Of a stretch of DNA of 41,244 nt, positions 34,108 to 41,244 are shown one piece after another (position 1 is the stretch's first letter; each line of letters opens with the position of its first letter). The notes below the pieces were generated by a model that was not told the DNA's origin, did no database searches, and was given only the letters and a program-made list of their open reading frames with translations. The stretch is from an uncultured Rothia sp. Lineage in GTDB: Bacteria; Actinomycetota; Actinomycetes; Actinomycetales; Micrococcaceae. The stretch is taken from assembly GCA_946222285.1 (NCBI GenBank), contig CAMIIP010000015.1, forward strand, positions 1-41,244, read 5' to 3'. The translations under genes were made by a program, and so were the position numbers.

Positions 34108-34503
34108 TTAGCCAGCGTAAACGGTCTTGATGAAGTAGCGATTGCTGAGTGTTATGAGTACAAACATGATGGAGGCCCAAAGCTCTATTACTAGTGGAGA
34201 CGGTTCGATGAAGACCGGTAGAAGAAAACTGACAGCAAAAATAATCAGCATCAAAAGGTTATGAAGTGCGTGCTTGCGCGGCTTCGTTTCATCGGAGGTA
34301 GCAAGTTTTACATCGCGGGCAATCATCCAAGAAACGGCAACGTGCCCAATGAGTCCAATGAAAAACAGAAAGGAGTTAGAGCTAATAAAGAAGTAAAGAG
34401 TCGATGAAGTCACTGACCCTTGTGCTAGAGCCTGAATCCAGCGAGTTCCGTTGACGAGCGATACTGAAGGTTCCTGCTCAGGCTTATCGTTTGCTTCGTT
34501 CAC
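34108..34503 (-). CDS. Small hypothetical membrane protein
   Basis: A 131-aa protein with a charged N terminus and about four membrane spans (TLYFFISSNSFLFFIGLIGHVAVSWMIA, HNLLMLIIFAVSFLLPVFI, LVIELWASIMFVLITLS). No family recognised. GTG 34503 follows AAGGA at a spacing of 8. It is 106 nt ahead of the second small membrane protein on the same strand. Confidence 0.6.
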   Translation of the reverse strand: MNEANDKPEQEPSVSLVNGTRWIQALAQGSVTSSTLYFFISSNSFLFFIGLIGHVAVSWMIARDVKLATSDETKPRKHALHNLLMLIIFAVSFLLPVFIEPSPLVIELWASIMFVLITLSNRYFIKTVYAG

Positions 34504-34691
34504 GAATCGTTCCTTAGAGGTAGCTATTTACTCCATTATAAGATGGCTCACTATTTTGGGTTGTTGGAGGGTGCTTCATCTTTGGCCAATTCGTGCCCAT
34601 TATCGTCAATATAAGCGATCAGAACTGATCAAAGGTTGCGAATCCGCTCCCGTTCACTCCCACGAAAACCGCCCGCGCGTCGTCCAAAAGC

Positions 34692-34697
34692 TAGACT
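34692..34697 (+). promoter_or_regulatory. -10 box of a probable leaderless pheA transcript
   Basis: TAGACT ends seven nt before ATG 34705, with no -35 box of note. It is the same hexamer as ahead of pabB. Confidence 0.5.
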
Positions 34698-34704
34698 AGA
34701 GAGC

Positions 34705-35667
34705 ATGCGCTATACCTTCCTCGGACCCTCCGGCACCTTCACCGAAACTGCTCTACTCGCCGTCCCCGAAGCAACAACGGCAGAACGGTTTCCCTCTAAT
34801 TCGGTGCCCGCAGCATTGAACGCTGTACGCAAGGGTGAGGCGCACGCAGCAATGGTACCCATTGAAAACTCTGTGGAGGGCGGAGTCACCGCTACCCTCG
34901 ATGCCATTGCGCTCGATAATAACCTGCGTATTGTGCGTGAAATTCTGGTTCCTATTCAGTTTGTGCTGGTGGCACGCGAAAACACCCGGATTCAAGACAT
35001 CAAGAAAATCTCTACTCACACCCACGCTTGGGCGCAGGTACGCGACTGGGCGGAAATCCGTGTGCCCAATGCCGAGTACATTCCTGGCCAGTCCACCGCG
35101 GGGTCGGCACTGGGGCTGCTCACAGAAAATCCCGCCTACGACGCAGCGATTTGTGCCCCCGCCATCGCCCAAACGCACCCCGAGCTAACAGTTCTTGAAG
35201 AAAATATTGGGGATAACAAGCACGCCGTCACCCGCTTTGTTCTGGTAGCTAAAGACCCGGATATTCCAGCTGCTACCGGCGCTGATAAAACTACCCTTGC
35301 CATCCCGCTCCCCGAAGACCGCCCCGGCGAGCTCCTTGAGCTTTTGGAACAGTTCTCAACACGCGGTATTAACCTCTCGCGCATTGAGTCCCGACCTACT
35401 GGCGCGTTTCTTGGATCCTACTTTTTCTCGGTAGATATCGACGGACATATTTATGACGCGCGGGTACGCGATGCCCTGCGCGGTCTCCACCGTGTCTCCC
35501 CGGAAATTCAGTTTCTTGGCTCTTACCCGCGTGCTGATTCGGTTCCTACCAACGTTGATCCGATTCATAACGAAGAATCATTCGACGCCGCCCGTAACTG
35601 GGTAGAAACGCTCTTCCCGCAAGGACGGCCGGAGAACCTGCAACATTGGCGACTGCGCCGCGACTAG
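34705..35667 (+). CDS. pheA: Prephenate dehydratase
   Basis: Converts prephenate to phenylpyruvate in phenylalanine synthesis. The 320-aa protein has a catalytic domain with MRYTFLGPSGTFTETAL, VPIENSVEGGVTATLD and KHAVTRFVLVAK (the TRF motif needed for activity), then an ACT regulatory domain PLPEDRPGELLELLEQFSTRGINLSRIESRPTGAFLGSYFF whose ESRP motif binds phenylalanine for feedback inhibition. No chorismate mutase domain is fused. The ATG at 34705 was chosen because of the homologous start; an upstream extension is non-coding. It converges on the lipid kinase gene with a 12-nt gap. Confidence 0.95.
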   Translation: MRYTFLGPSGTFTETALLAVPEATTAERFPSNSVPAALNAVRKGEAHAAMVPIENSVEGGVTATLDAIALDNNLRIVREILVPIQFVLVARENTRIQDIKKISTHTHAWAQVRDWAEIRVPNAEYIPGQSTAGSALGLLTENPAYDAAICAPAIAQTHPELTVLEENIGDNKHAVTRFVLVAKDPDIPAATGADKTTLAIPLPEDRPGELLELLEQFSTRGINLSRIESRPTGAFLGSYFFSVDIDGHIYDARVRDALRGLHRVSPEIQFLGSYPRADSVPTNVDPIHNEESFDAARNWVETLFPQGRPENLQHWRLRRD

Positions 35668-35679
35668 CTTGCAGAGCTT

Positions 35680-36924
35680 CTATTTTTCGAACCACTTTTG
35701 TACCTTGCGGGTTCGCTCTTCGAGGGTGTCTGCAAACTCTTGCAGAATAGCGTCGCTAGATTCTATGAGCTTCTGTTGAAGTTTCTCGTGGGACGTCAGA
35801 ATTTCCTGGGGAATTTCTGTCCAGGGGCGAGTGCGGTCTTGGTCTTCGGGGTAGAGCTTCACGTTGACTGCTGCGGGAACAATTTTGGCATCCAGATGAA
35901 TAGCGGGTTCGAGGACGTCACCGTCTGCTTCTACCGGCAGAGGCACGCCGTGGAAATCAACGGAAACCTGTTTGCCAATGAAATGCTCCACCACGGGAGT
36001 TCGGCGATCAAAAACGGTGGGTCCGAGCATGAACCTGGCAGAAACCCGTAGCCACCCCATCAGGCTGCGGGGGGTGAGTACAATAACTTCTAGCTGACCA
36101 TCCCGACTGGTGATGGTGGAGGTGAGCTTGATTCCGCCCTGAATTTCGCCGCAGTTAGCGATTAGAACCGTGCGGATTTTACGATTGAGAACGGTCTCGT
36201 TATCGAGAAGAATTTTAGCGAGTCTGCGTGGGGCAACGACGTTCTTTAGCCCGGACTGTACATAGGCAATCCAACCAAATTTAGCTTTAAGTTCTTCGTT
36301 AGCATCAGTCATTACCTGGGCATCAAAGCCAGCTCCACCCATGACCAGAAAGTTTCGCACGGTCTCTGTGCCCGCCTCATTACGCATGGAAATACGCACC
36401 ATATCGATGGGCTGAATCTCCCCGTGGAGCGCAGAATTAACGCAGGCCTCAATATCCCAGTAATCCAAATTAAGGTTGCGGGCTAGCAGGTTACCGGTGC
36501 CCAGAGGCACAATTCCTAGGGCAGCATCAGAACCGGAGAGTCCGGCGGCAACCTCGCGTACCGTGCCGTCACCGCCAATGGCGATAACAATTTCAGCCCC
36601 ATTTTTTACGGCTTCTTTAGCCATAGAATAGCCGGGGTCATCGGCTTCGGTTTCAAAGAAAATCGGCTCGTCCCAGCCTGCCTCGGCAATCTGTTCACGC
36701 ACCACTTTGCAGCCGTACTGGGCGTTGACCTTAATGGGGTTGAAGACCACTGCCACGCGTTTTGGCTCGATGGGATCTAGCATCACGTGCCAGGGGCGGT
36801 AGGTGGGAAAAATATCGGGGCGTTTATTTTGCCCTGATTTCACAACCAGCCACGACACCGCCGTATACGTTAGCCCCAGACTCAGCGCACTGAGAGCGAC
36901 GATATTTCTTTTGTTTCTCTGCAT
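35680..36924 (-). CDS. Diacylglycerol-kinase-family lipid kinase
   Basis: A 414-aa protein with an N-terminal membrane anchor (NIVALSALSLGLTYTAVSWLVV) and a DAGK catalytic domain: RVAVVFNPIKVNAQYG, IVIAIGGDGTVREVAAGLSG with the GGDGT ATP-binding motif, and LGIVPLGTGNLLARNLNL. It probably phosphorylates diacylglycerol or a related lipid at the membrane. The second beta-sandwich domain (VSVDFHGVPLPVEADGDVL) is intact. The ATG at 36924 has AGGG 9 nt upstream; a longer frame from 36990 is less likely. Confidence 0.88.
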   Translation of the reverse strand: MQRNKRNIVALSALSLGLTYTAVSWLVVKSGQNKRPDIFPTYRPWHVMLDPIEPKRVAVVFNPIKVNAQYGCKVVREQIAEAGWDEPIFFETEADDPGYSMAKEAVKNGAEIVIAIGGDGTVREVAAGLSGSDAALGIVPLGTGNLLARNLNLDYWDIEACVNSALHGEIQPIDMVRISMRNEAGTETVRNFLVMGGAGFDAQVMTDANEELKAKFGWIAYVQSGLKNVVAPRRLAKILLDNETVLNRKIRTVLIANCGEIQGGIKLTSTITSRDGQLEVIVLTPRSLMGWLRVSARFMLGPTVFDRRTPVVEHFIGKQVSVDFHGVPLPVEADGDVLEPAIHLDAKIVPAAVNVKLYPEDQDRTRPWTEIPQEILTSHEKLQQKLIESSDAILQEFADTLEERTRKVQKWFEK

Positions 36925-37077
36925 ACTGACTACCCTACAGGGCGAAGATCTGACGACGACGATGTGCGGGTGTAATGGTGCCTCATGCATGTTCGGTAAA
37001 TAGCCTTGGGAAGTCTGATTATTGACTATTCACTATATTTGGGATGCAACAGACCTGCGTAGGCTCTCTAAGTACGG

Positions 37078-37083
37078 TAAATT
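37078..37083 (+). promoter_or_regulatory. -10 box of a probable leaderless serS transcript
   Basis: TAAATT ends seven nt before the GTG start at 37091, with no ribosome binding site between them. It supports GTG 37091 over longer starts. Confidence 0.4.
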
Positions 37084-37090
37084 TATAAGA

Positions 37091-38398
37091 GTGATTGACG
37101 TTAATCTTCTGCGCGAAAAACCCGAAATATTCCGTGAATCGCAGCGTGCACGCGGCGCTGACGTAACATTGGTAGACCAGATCCTAGAAGCGGATTCTTC
37201 CCGCCGCTCGTCCATTTCTGAGTTCGAAAATCTGCGCGCCGAGCAGAAGGCTTTTGGCAAGAAAGTTGCTGCGGCAAAGGGCGAAGAGAAACAGACTCTG
37301 CTAGCTGAGGTAAAGGAACTCTCTCAGCGAGTAGACGAGGCTAAGACTGCCTCGGAACAGGCTCAGGAGAAGCAGGACGACCTGCTTTCCCGAATGGAGA
37401 ACCTCATTATTGAGGGTATTCCTGCCGGTGGCGAAGAGAACTTTAAGGTGCTCAAAATCGTGGGTGAACCCCGAGATTTCGCCGCTGAAGGTTTTGAACC
37501 CCGCGACCACCTAGAAATTGGTGAGCTTGTAGATGGCATTGATATGGCTCGCGGCGCTAAAGTTTCCGGCTCACGCTTTTACTTCCTCAAGGGTTACGTG
37601 GCTCGCCTTGAACAGGCACTACTTACCATGGCACTAGATCAGGCAATCGCCAATGGCTTTACCATGATGACCACCCCCACCCTCGTCCGCCCGGAGACCA
37701 TGAACGGTACCGGCTTCAATGTTAAACACGACGACGAAATTTACCGCCTTGAGCGCGACGACCTCTACCTCGTTGGCACCTCCGAGGTGGCGCTCGCTGG
37801 CTACCATGCCGACGAAATTCTTGATCTTTCCGATGGTCCTCTCAAATACCTGGGCTGGTCCTCCTGCTATCGCCGTGAAGCTGGCTCTGCGGGCAAAGAT
37901 ACTCGCGGCATCATTCGCGTACACCAGTTCAACAAGGCGGAAATGTTCATCTACGCTACTCCCGAAGAGGCAGAGGGCATCCATGAACAGATGCTGGCTT
38001 GGGAAGAAGAAATGCTGCAAAAGTGCGGTCTCTCTTACCGCGTGATTGACACCGCCGCTGGCGACCTCGGCTCATCTGCCGCACGCAAGTTTGACTGTGA
38101 GGCGTGGGTTCCTACCCAGGAAGACTTCCGCGAGCTGACATCAACCTCGAATTGCACTACTTTCCAGGCGCGCCGTCTGAATATCCGCGAACGTACCGCA
38201 GACACCGTGGACGACAACGGTAAAATGAGGAAGGGCGCGACCCGCATGGTGGCGACACTCAATGGCACGCTTGCCACTACTCGCTGGCTGGTAGCGATTC
38301 TAGAAACTCACCAGAATCCTGATGGAACGGTGAACATTCCTGAGGCGCTTCAACCTTACATGGGTGGACTGAAAGTTATCCCTTTGGCGAAGAAGTAG
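37091..38398 (+). CDS. serS: Seryl-tRNA synthetase
   Basis: Charges tRNA-Ser with serine; a 435-aa class II synthetase. The N-terminal coiled-coil arm that reads the tRNA long variable arm spans about residues 25-100 (many Glu/Lys/Ala). Motif 2 is visible in LGWSSCYRREAGSAGKDTRGIIRVHQFNKAEMF and motif 3 in NGTLATTRWLVAILETHQ; TSTSNCTTFQARRLNIR lies between. The GTG start (VIDVNLLREKPE) matches the family opening M-I-D-V; a frame reaching back to 37022 adds unrelated residues. The gene is alone in its unit, divergent from the lipid kinase. Confidence 0.96.
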   Translation: MIDVNLLREKPEIFRESQRARGADVTLVDQILEADSSRRSSISEFENLRAEQKAFGKKVAAAKGEEKQTLLAEVKELSQRVDEAKTASEQAQEKQDDLLSRMENLIIEGIPAGGEENFKVLKIVGEPRDFAAEGFEPRDHLEIGELVDGIDMARGAKVSGSRFYFLKGYVARLEQALLTMALDQAIANGFTMMTTPTLVRPETMNGTGFNVKHDDEIYRLERDDLYLVGTSEVALAGYHADEILDLSDGPLKYLGWSSCYRREAGSAGKDTRGIIRVHQFNKAEMFIYATPEEAEGIHEQMLAWEEEMLQKCGLSYRVIDTAAGDLGSSAARKFDCEAWVPTQEDFRELTSTSNCTTFQARRLNIRERTADTVDDNGKMRKGATRMVATLNGTLATTRWLVAILETHQNPDGTVNIPEALQPYMGGLKVIPLAKK

Positions 38399-38461
38399 AT
38401 TATCTGGGTATAGCTCGTGTTTTAGCCGGGCATTCTGTATCAACTCAAATATTAAATAAAA

Positions 38462-38495
38462 AAGAGGCTAGCGTTATTTGACTCGCTAGCCTCTT
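38462..38495. terminator. Hairpin terminator downstream of serS
   Basis: A perfect 12-bp stem (AAGAGGCTAGCG at 38462-38473 with CGCTAGCCTCTT at 38484-38495). The minus-strand side has a long T-run (TTTTTTATTTAA), the plus side a poor one, so it may serve both directions. Confidence 0.65.
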
Positions 38496-38955
38496 GCGGT
38501 TCTATAAGTGTATCTTGTAAGTCACAGAATACCGTTACTGTGGCGCTCTTATATGTTTTGAGAAAAGTCGTAACTAAACGGTTTATTTCGGTGCAGGGGG
38601 AATTAGATAGATGTCTTCTTCTCGGAAAAGTAAGAATCAATTTCTGAATCTATGATAGAAAGTATTCGTGAAAATATACTCTAGTATTTTTTGAATGTGC
38701 TTTTTATGAAAACATAGAATAGATAAAATATAATATACCAGATATCCGAGATGATAATAGAAGCTATAAGAAATAATTCCAATAATAGATATGTAAGCAG
38801 AAATCTTTATTTTTTCATTGGGTTTTTATCGAGGGTTATTCATAAGGGGTATCTCGAATGGAGTCTTAGGTGCCTTATGAATAAGCCTCTTGCAAGTGTA
38901 GTCTTGGCAAATCGCATGTAGCCTATGTGCATAAGCTACATGCGATAATCCCTAC
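38496..38955. other. AT-rich stretch without a convincing gene
   Basis: About 460 bp, visibly AT-richer than the rest of the window. Small frames here lack ribosome binding sites. It contains TTATTCATAAGG (38836-38847) and its complement CCTTATGAATAA (38873-38884), and a 12-bp stem ATCGCATGTAGC/GCTACATGCGAT (about 38911-38946) that may terminate the protease gene. Confidence 0.5.
38873..38886. repeat. 14-bp direct repeat left of the protease patch
   Basis: CCTTATGAATAAGC is identical to 40322-40335. The pair brackets the protease gene and its AT-rich flanks, 1,449 bp apart. Confidence 0.55.
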
Positions 38956-39762
38956 TTAGGGGCGAGGAAGCCTGCAGGTATCTGCAGAATAAGTGCCCTG
39001 GTTAATGCATGAAAGAAGCGGAGCCGCTTGTGGACCAGCACCTAGAATTTCACGATTTGCGCCATCAAAGACCATTGAAACAACACCGCGTATCATGCCA
39101 TCGCTCTCGCTGATAATAGGAGCTCCGCTACCTCCCTCTCGCAAAGCTGTGCATGCAGATCCGCTAACTTCGACAAAGTTATGCCAGGACCAACCAGAAA
39201 CTTTTTTGTTGAGACCCGTTCCGCTGATAGTACATCCCCTAAAAGGATTGCTTAAAGTGGGGGAAGGGGCAGATACTACATCCCCCACAGAAAGTTTGTC
39301 GCTAGCGATTTCTCTAGCCGGAATGCCTGCAGCAGATAAAGAGAGGTAGGTACTTTCCGTCTCCAGTACAGCAATATCTGTATCTGTCATAGTGCCATAA
39401 ACAACTTTAGTAATCCCCGTTCGTTTGGGGTGCATGTGGTTATCTTCATCTTTTCCTTTGTGAATCTCTGCTGTATTTTTTGAGGAATTTACAGAAACGT
39501 TTGAAACTGTTTTGCCTGGTTCGAGATGCCCTTCAGGTAGGCAGTGCCCTGCGGTAAGTAGTAGAGCTTTATCGGTTGGTTTAGAATCAGGGAATTTAAC
39601 AATGGCACCGGAGCAGAGGTTTCCTCGTTCTAGGTGAAGGGAGGCTGTGGCATCCCAGGGTTTCCAGGTGTCTTGGGCGTGCGCTGGTGCTATTCCGGTT
39701 GCGCAAAGAAGACCGACTACAAGTAGGTTCCTCATCTTGTGCTTCTTAAGTACATTGAACAT
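38956..39762 (-). CDS. Secreted trypsin-like serine protease
   Basis: A 268-aa extracellular protease of the chymotrypsin fold. A signal peptide (KKHKMRNLLVVGLLCATGIAPAHA) should be cut after AHA at residue 29. The catalytic triad is complete: His73 in LLTAGHC, Asp129 in TDTDIAVLE, Ser212 in REGGSGAPI. Cysteines at 50 and 74 and later in the chain could form disulfides. There is no membrane or cell-wall anchor. ATG 39762 has AAAGGAAG close upstream; ATG at residue 10 is an alternative. AT-rich surroundings suggest an acquired or species-specific gene; the substrate is unknown. Confidence 0.85.
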   Translation of the reverse strand: MFNVLKKHKMRNLLVVGLLCATGIAPAHAQDTWKPWDATASLHLERGNLCSGAIVKFPDSKPTDKALLLTAGHCLPEGHLEPGKTVSNVSVNSSKNTAEIHKGKDEDNHMHPKRTGITKVVYGTMTDTDIAVLETESTYLSLSAAGIPAREIASDKLSVGDVVSAPSPTLSNPFRGCTISGTGLNKKVSGWSWHNFVEVSGSACTALREGGSGAPIISESDGMIRGVVSMVFDGANREILGAGPQAAPLLSCINQGTYSADTCRLPRP

Positions 39763-40836
39763 GTGCTTCCTTTGTGGTTAGTAGGCTGTTGGAAATTTTC
39801 TAGATTTCGGTCTGTGGTTCTTTTTGAAAGTTAGACCACGCCAAACCTTATTTTACGCAGTTAGTAATATACCTAGTTAGCAGACTCAACTTACAATCTC
39901 CTGGCAAAAATAAAGAGTCGCTGACGCCAGTATCTTGTGCTTATGAGGCTTATTTATAAGAGGTAAAAACTAGCACTGCTGCCAAGAGGCAATGATCCTA
40001 AAAAATCACCCTCCTCCACCTGCACCAGAACCTCACCGAAAAACCTTACCAACAGGCTTACAGTACCCCCACCCACGATTTCCAGAACCACCCACCACAT
40101 CGAAAACACCTCTGGTCATCAACGGAACACCGATTCCCTCATCAACAGAAACCGGGCAAACGGATAAAAATTACAACGAAAGAGAATAACCGTCAAATAA
40201 AACGACTGCAGCCGATGGCAGAACGCGTGATTGCTCAGGTAAAAACGCGGTAGGTTTTGCATACGTGGTTTAGGTATCCGCTGATTTCTTATGTGAGGGT
40301 GTTTTTCGCAACTGGGGGCACCCTTATGAATAAGCTTCACGCTAAAGGTATGTACCCAAAAAGGTTGTTTACCACGAAGTAACCCAATAGCCACAACACA
40401 CATAAAATTGCTATATTGGTTAACGTTCTTCACCGCAGAAGAGGCCTCCCCTCAATCTACGCCCAGTTGAAGTGAATAACCCAAAGCTGATATAACCTTT
40501 ATCAGCCTGTATTGATAAGTCCAAGAACTGATCACGGTTGCACACAATGCCAAGCGTCAGTGTGCTTAGCTTCTAAACGAGGCACTCAGGTAGATACTCC
40601 AACCGAGGCTTTTCCTTTTGTAAACCTTCCATAACTAATATTTACCCTCGTCAGAGCACTCGCTACATTTTTAGCCACTACTTTGCAATTGATAGGACAA
40701 GTTTTAGACGAAAAATCAGCACTCTTAGGGTAGATTTCTAGGTAAAGAATACTTTGCACCGCAACCAATAAAACGACCAACATAGGCGACGTACCAAGAC
40801 GCGCCGTCTTTTTAATAACGAATATTTGAGGGTACC
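39763..40836. other. Gene-poor stretch ahead of the flavohemoglobin gene
   Basis: About 1.07 kb in which I find no gene I can defend. It has a proline-rich 65-codon frame (39992-40189), low-quality minus-strand frames, the second 14-bp repeat copy (40322-40335) and a short hairpin GCTGATA/TATCAGC (40486-40506). It may hold decayed genes or an unrecognised regulatory region. Confidence 0.45.
40322..40335. repeat. 14-bp direct repeat right of the protease patch
   Basis: CCTTATGAATAAGC, identical to 38873-38886. Confidence 0.55.
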
Positions 40837-41244
40837 TTGCTTTCTGAGTCATCACGCAAAATCATTGAAGAAACCCTGCCTGATATGCAGGAACGAATCC
40901 GCCGCATCACGCCCACCTTCTACGATGAAATGCTCACCGAACGAAGCGATTTGCTCGATGGTTTGTTCTCCCGAGTAGATCAGGTAGTAGGTACGCAACC
41001 CCAGGCCATGGCAGGGGCGATTACGTTTTTCGCTTCCTATATTTTGATTCATCCCTCATCAAGCCCAGATGAAGTTCTTACCCGTGTAGCGCATAAGCAC
41101 GCTTCGCTTGGTGTTCCAGCAGCCGAATACGTAACGGTTTACCAGTTTCTTTTCAAAGCTATTGAAAAAGAATTCGGTGCTGAATATACCCCCGAGTTCC
41201 AAGAGGCATGGACAGAGGTTTATTGGATGATGGCAGATGCCCTC
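40837..41244 (+). CDS. hmp: Flavohemoglobin (nitric oxide dioxygenase), globin part; runs off the window
   Basis: Flavohemoglobins oxidise nitric oxide to nitrate with O2 and NADPH. The 136 codons visible are the globin domain: SSRKIIEETLPDMQERIRRITPTFYDEML with the distal Tyr29, TQPQAMAGAITFFASYI with the distal Gln54, and RVAHKHASLGVPAAEYVTVYQFLF with the proximal His88, then EVYWMMADAL, where the window ends. The FAD/NAD reductase part is expected beyond the edge; a single-domain globin cannot be excluded. The start is TTG at 40837 with GAGGG 5 nt upstream and a stop codon at 40816 in the same frame. No NsrR-type site was recognised. Confidence 0.9.
   Translation, partial: MLSESSRKIIEETLPDMQERIRRITPTFYDEMLTERSDLLDGLFSRVDQVVGTQPQAMAGAITFFASYILIHPSSSPDEVLTRVAHKHASLGVPAAEYVTVYQFLFKAIEKEFGAEYTPEFQEAWTEVYWMMADAL

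Noticed and set aside
38452..38640. 62-codon minus-strand frame after serS
   Set aside because: Its 3' end runs through the terminator hairpin and it lacks a ribosome binding site and any known feature.
39992..40189. Proline-rich 65-codon frame, faintly like the C terminus of an IS3-type transposase
   Set aside because: The resemblance rests only on Pro-rich composition; there is no catalytic motif and no inverted repeats nearby.
40586..40855. 89-codon minus-strand frame with one hydrophobic segment
   Set aside because: Its start overlaps the flavohemoglobin coding start on the opposite strand and there is no ribosome binding site; it cannot be excluded as a small membrane protein.

Overview
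The window looks like an ordinary chromosomal stretch of an actinobacterium of moderate GC content. The best guess is Rothia or a close Micrococcaceae relative. The basis is the long (about 480 aa) GAPDH, an Mrp operon whose A subunit carries a fused MnhB domain, DUF3151 next to class II fructose-bisphosphate aldolase, and many genes whose -10 box lies only 6-7 nt before the start codon (leaderless style). The genus is inferred from memory of family features; no search was possible.

Layout. 1-5,500: a long-form GAPDH (minus), a frameshifted PfkB sugar kinase, a PEBP protein, a HAD phosphatase and a glycerophosphodiester phosphodiesterase (plus). 5,500-6,900: an NCS2 uracil/xanthine permease. 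7,100-13,850: a complete, tightly overlapping Mrp cation/proton antiporter operon (A/B fusion, C, D, E, F, G) behind a strong promoter. 13,970-17,950: a sulfonate/nitrate-type ABC importer behind a frameshifted acyl-CoA-dehydrogenase-like gene. 18,037-22,600: a DUF4242 protein, an aldehyde dehydrogenase, a POT peptide transporter and a frameshifted DUF4190 membrane protein. 22,770-24,600: a rhodanese and PabB. 24,620-27,130: a GntR/YtrA-type regulator with an ABC exporter. 27,320-30,220: pyrE, a SpoU-type RNA methylase and a 14-TM MFS exporter. 30,560-33,510: aldolase, DUF3151 and alanine dehydrogenase. 33,600-34,500: two small membrane proteins of unknown role. 34,700-38,400: prephenate dehydratase, a diacylglycerol-kinase-family lipid kinase and serS. 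38,500-40,830: an AT-rich, gene-poor patch with one secreted trypsin-like protease. The end of the window carries the globin part of a flavohemoglobin.

Most genes are housekeeping or transport. The observations worth a second look are: three genes each broken by what looks like loss of a single base (one at a T TTT TTG slippery heptamer); two families of palindromic intergenic elements that each recur right behind stop codons; a nested hairpin between mnhG and the ABC importer; several unassigned operator-like inverted repeats; a 32-bp direct repeat duplicating the end of the acyl-CoA-dehydrogenase-like gene; and a protease patch bracketed by 14-bp direct repeats. I did not find a CRISPR array, tRNA, rRNA, prophage, complete insertion sequence or an obviously new multi-gene system.
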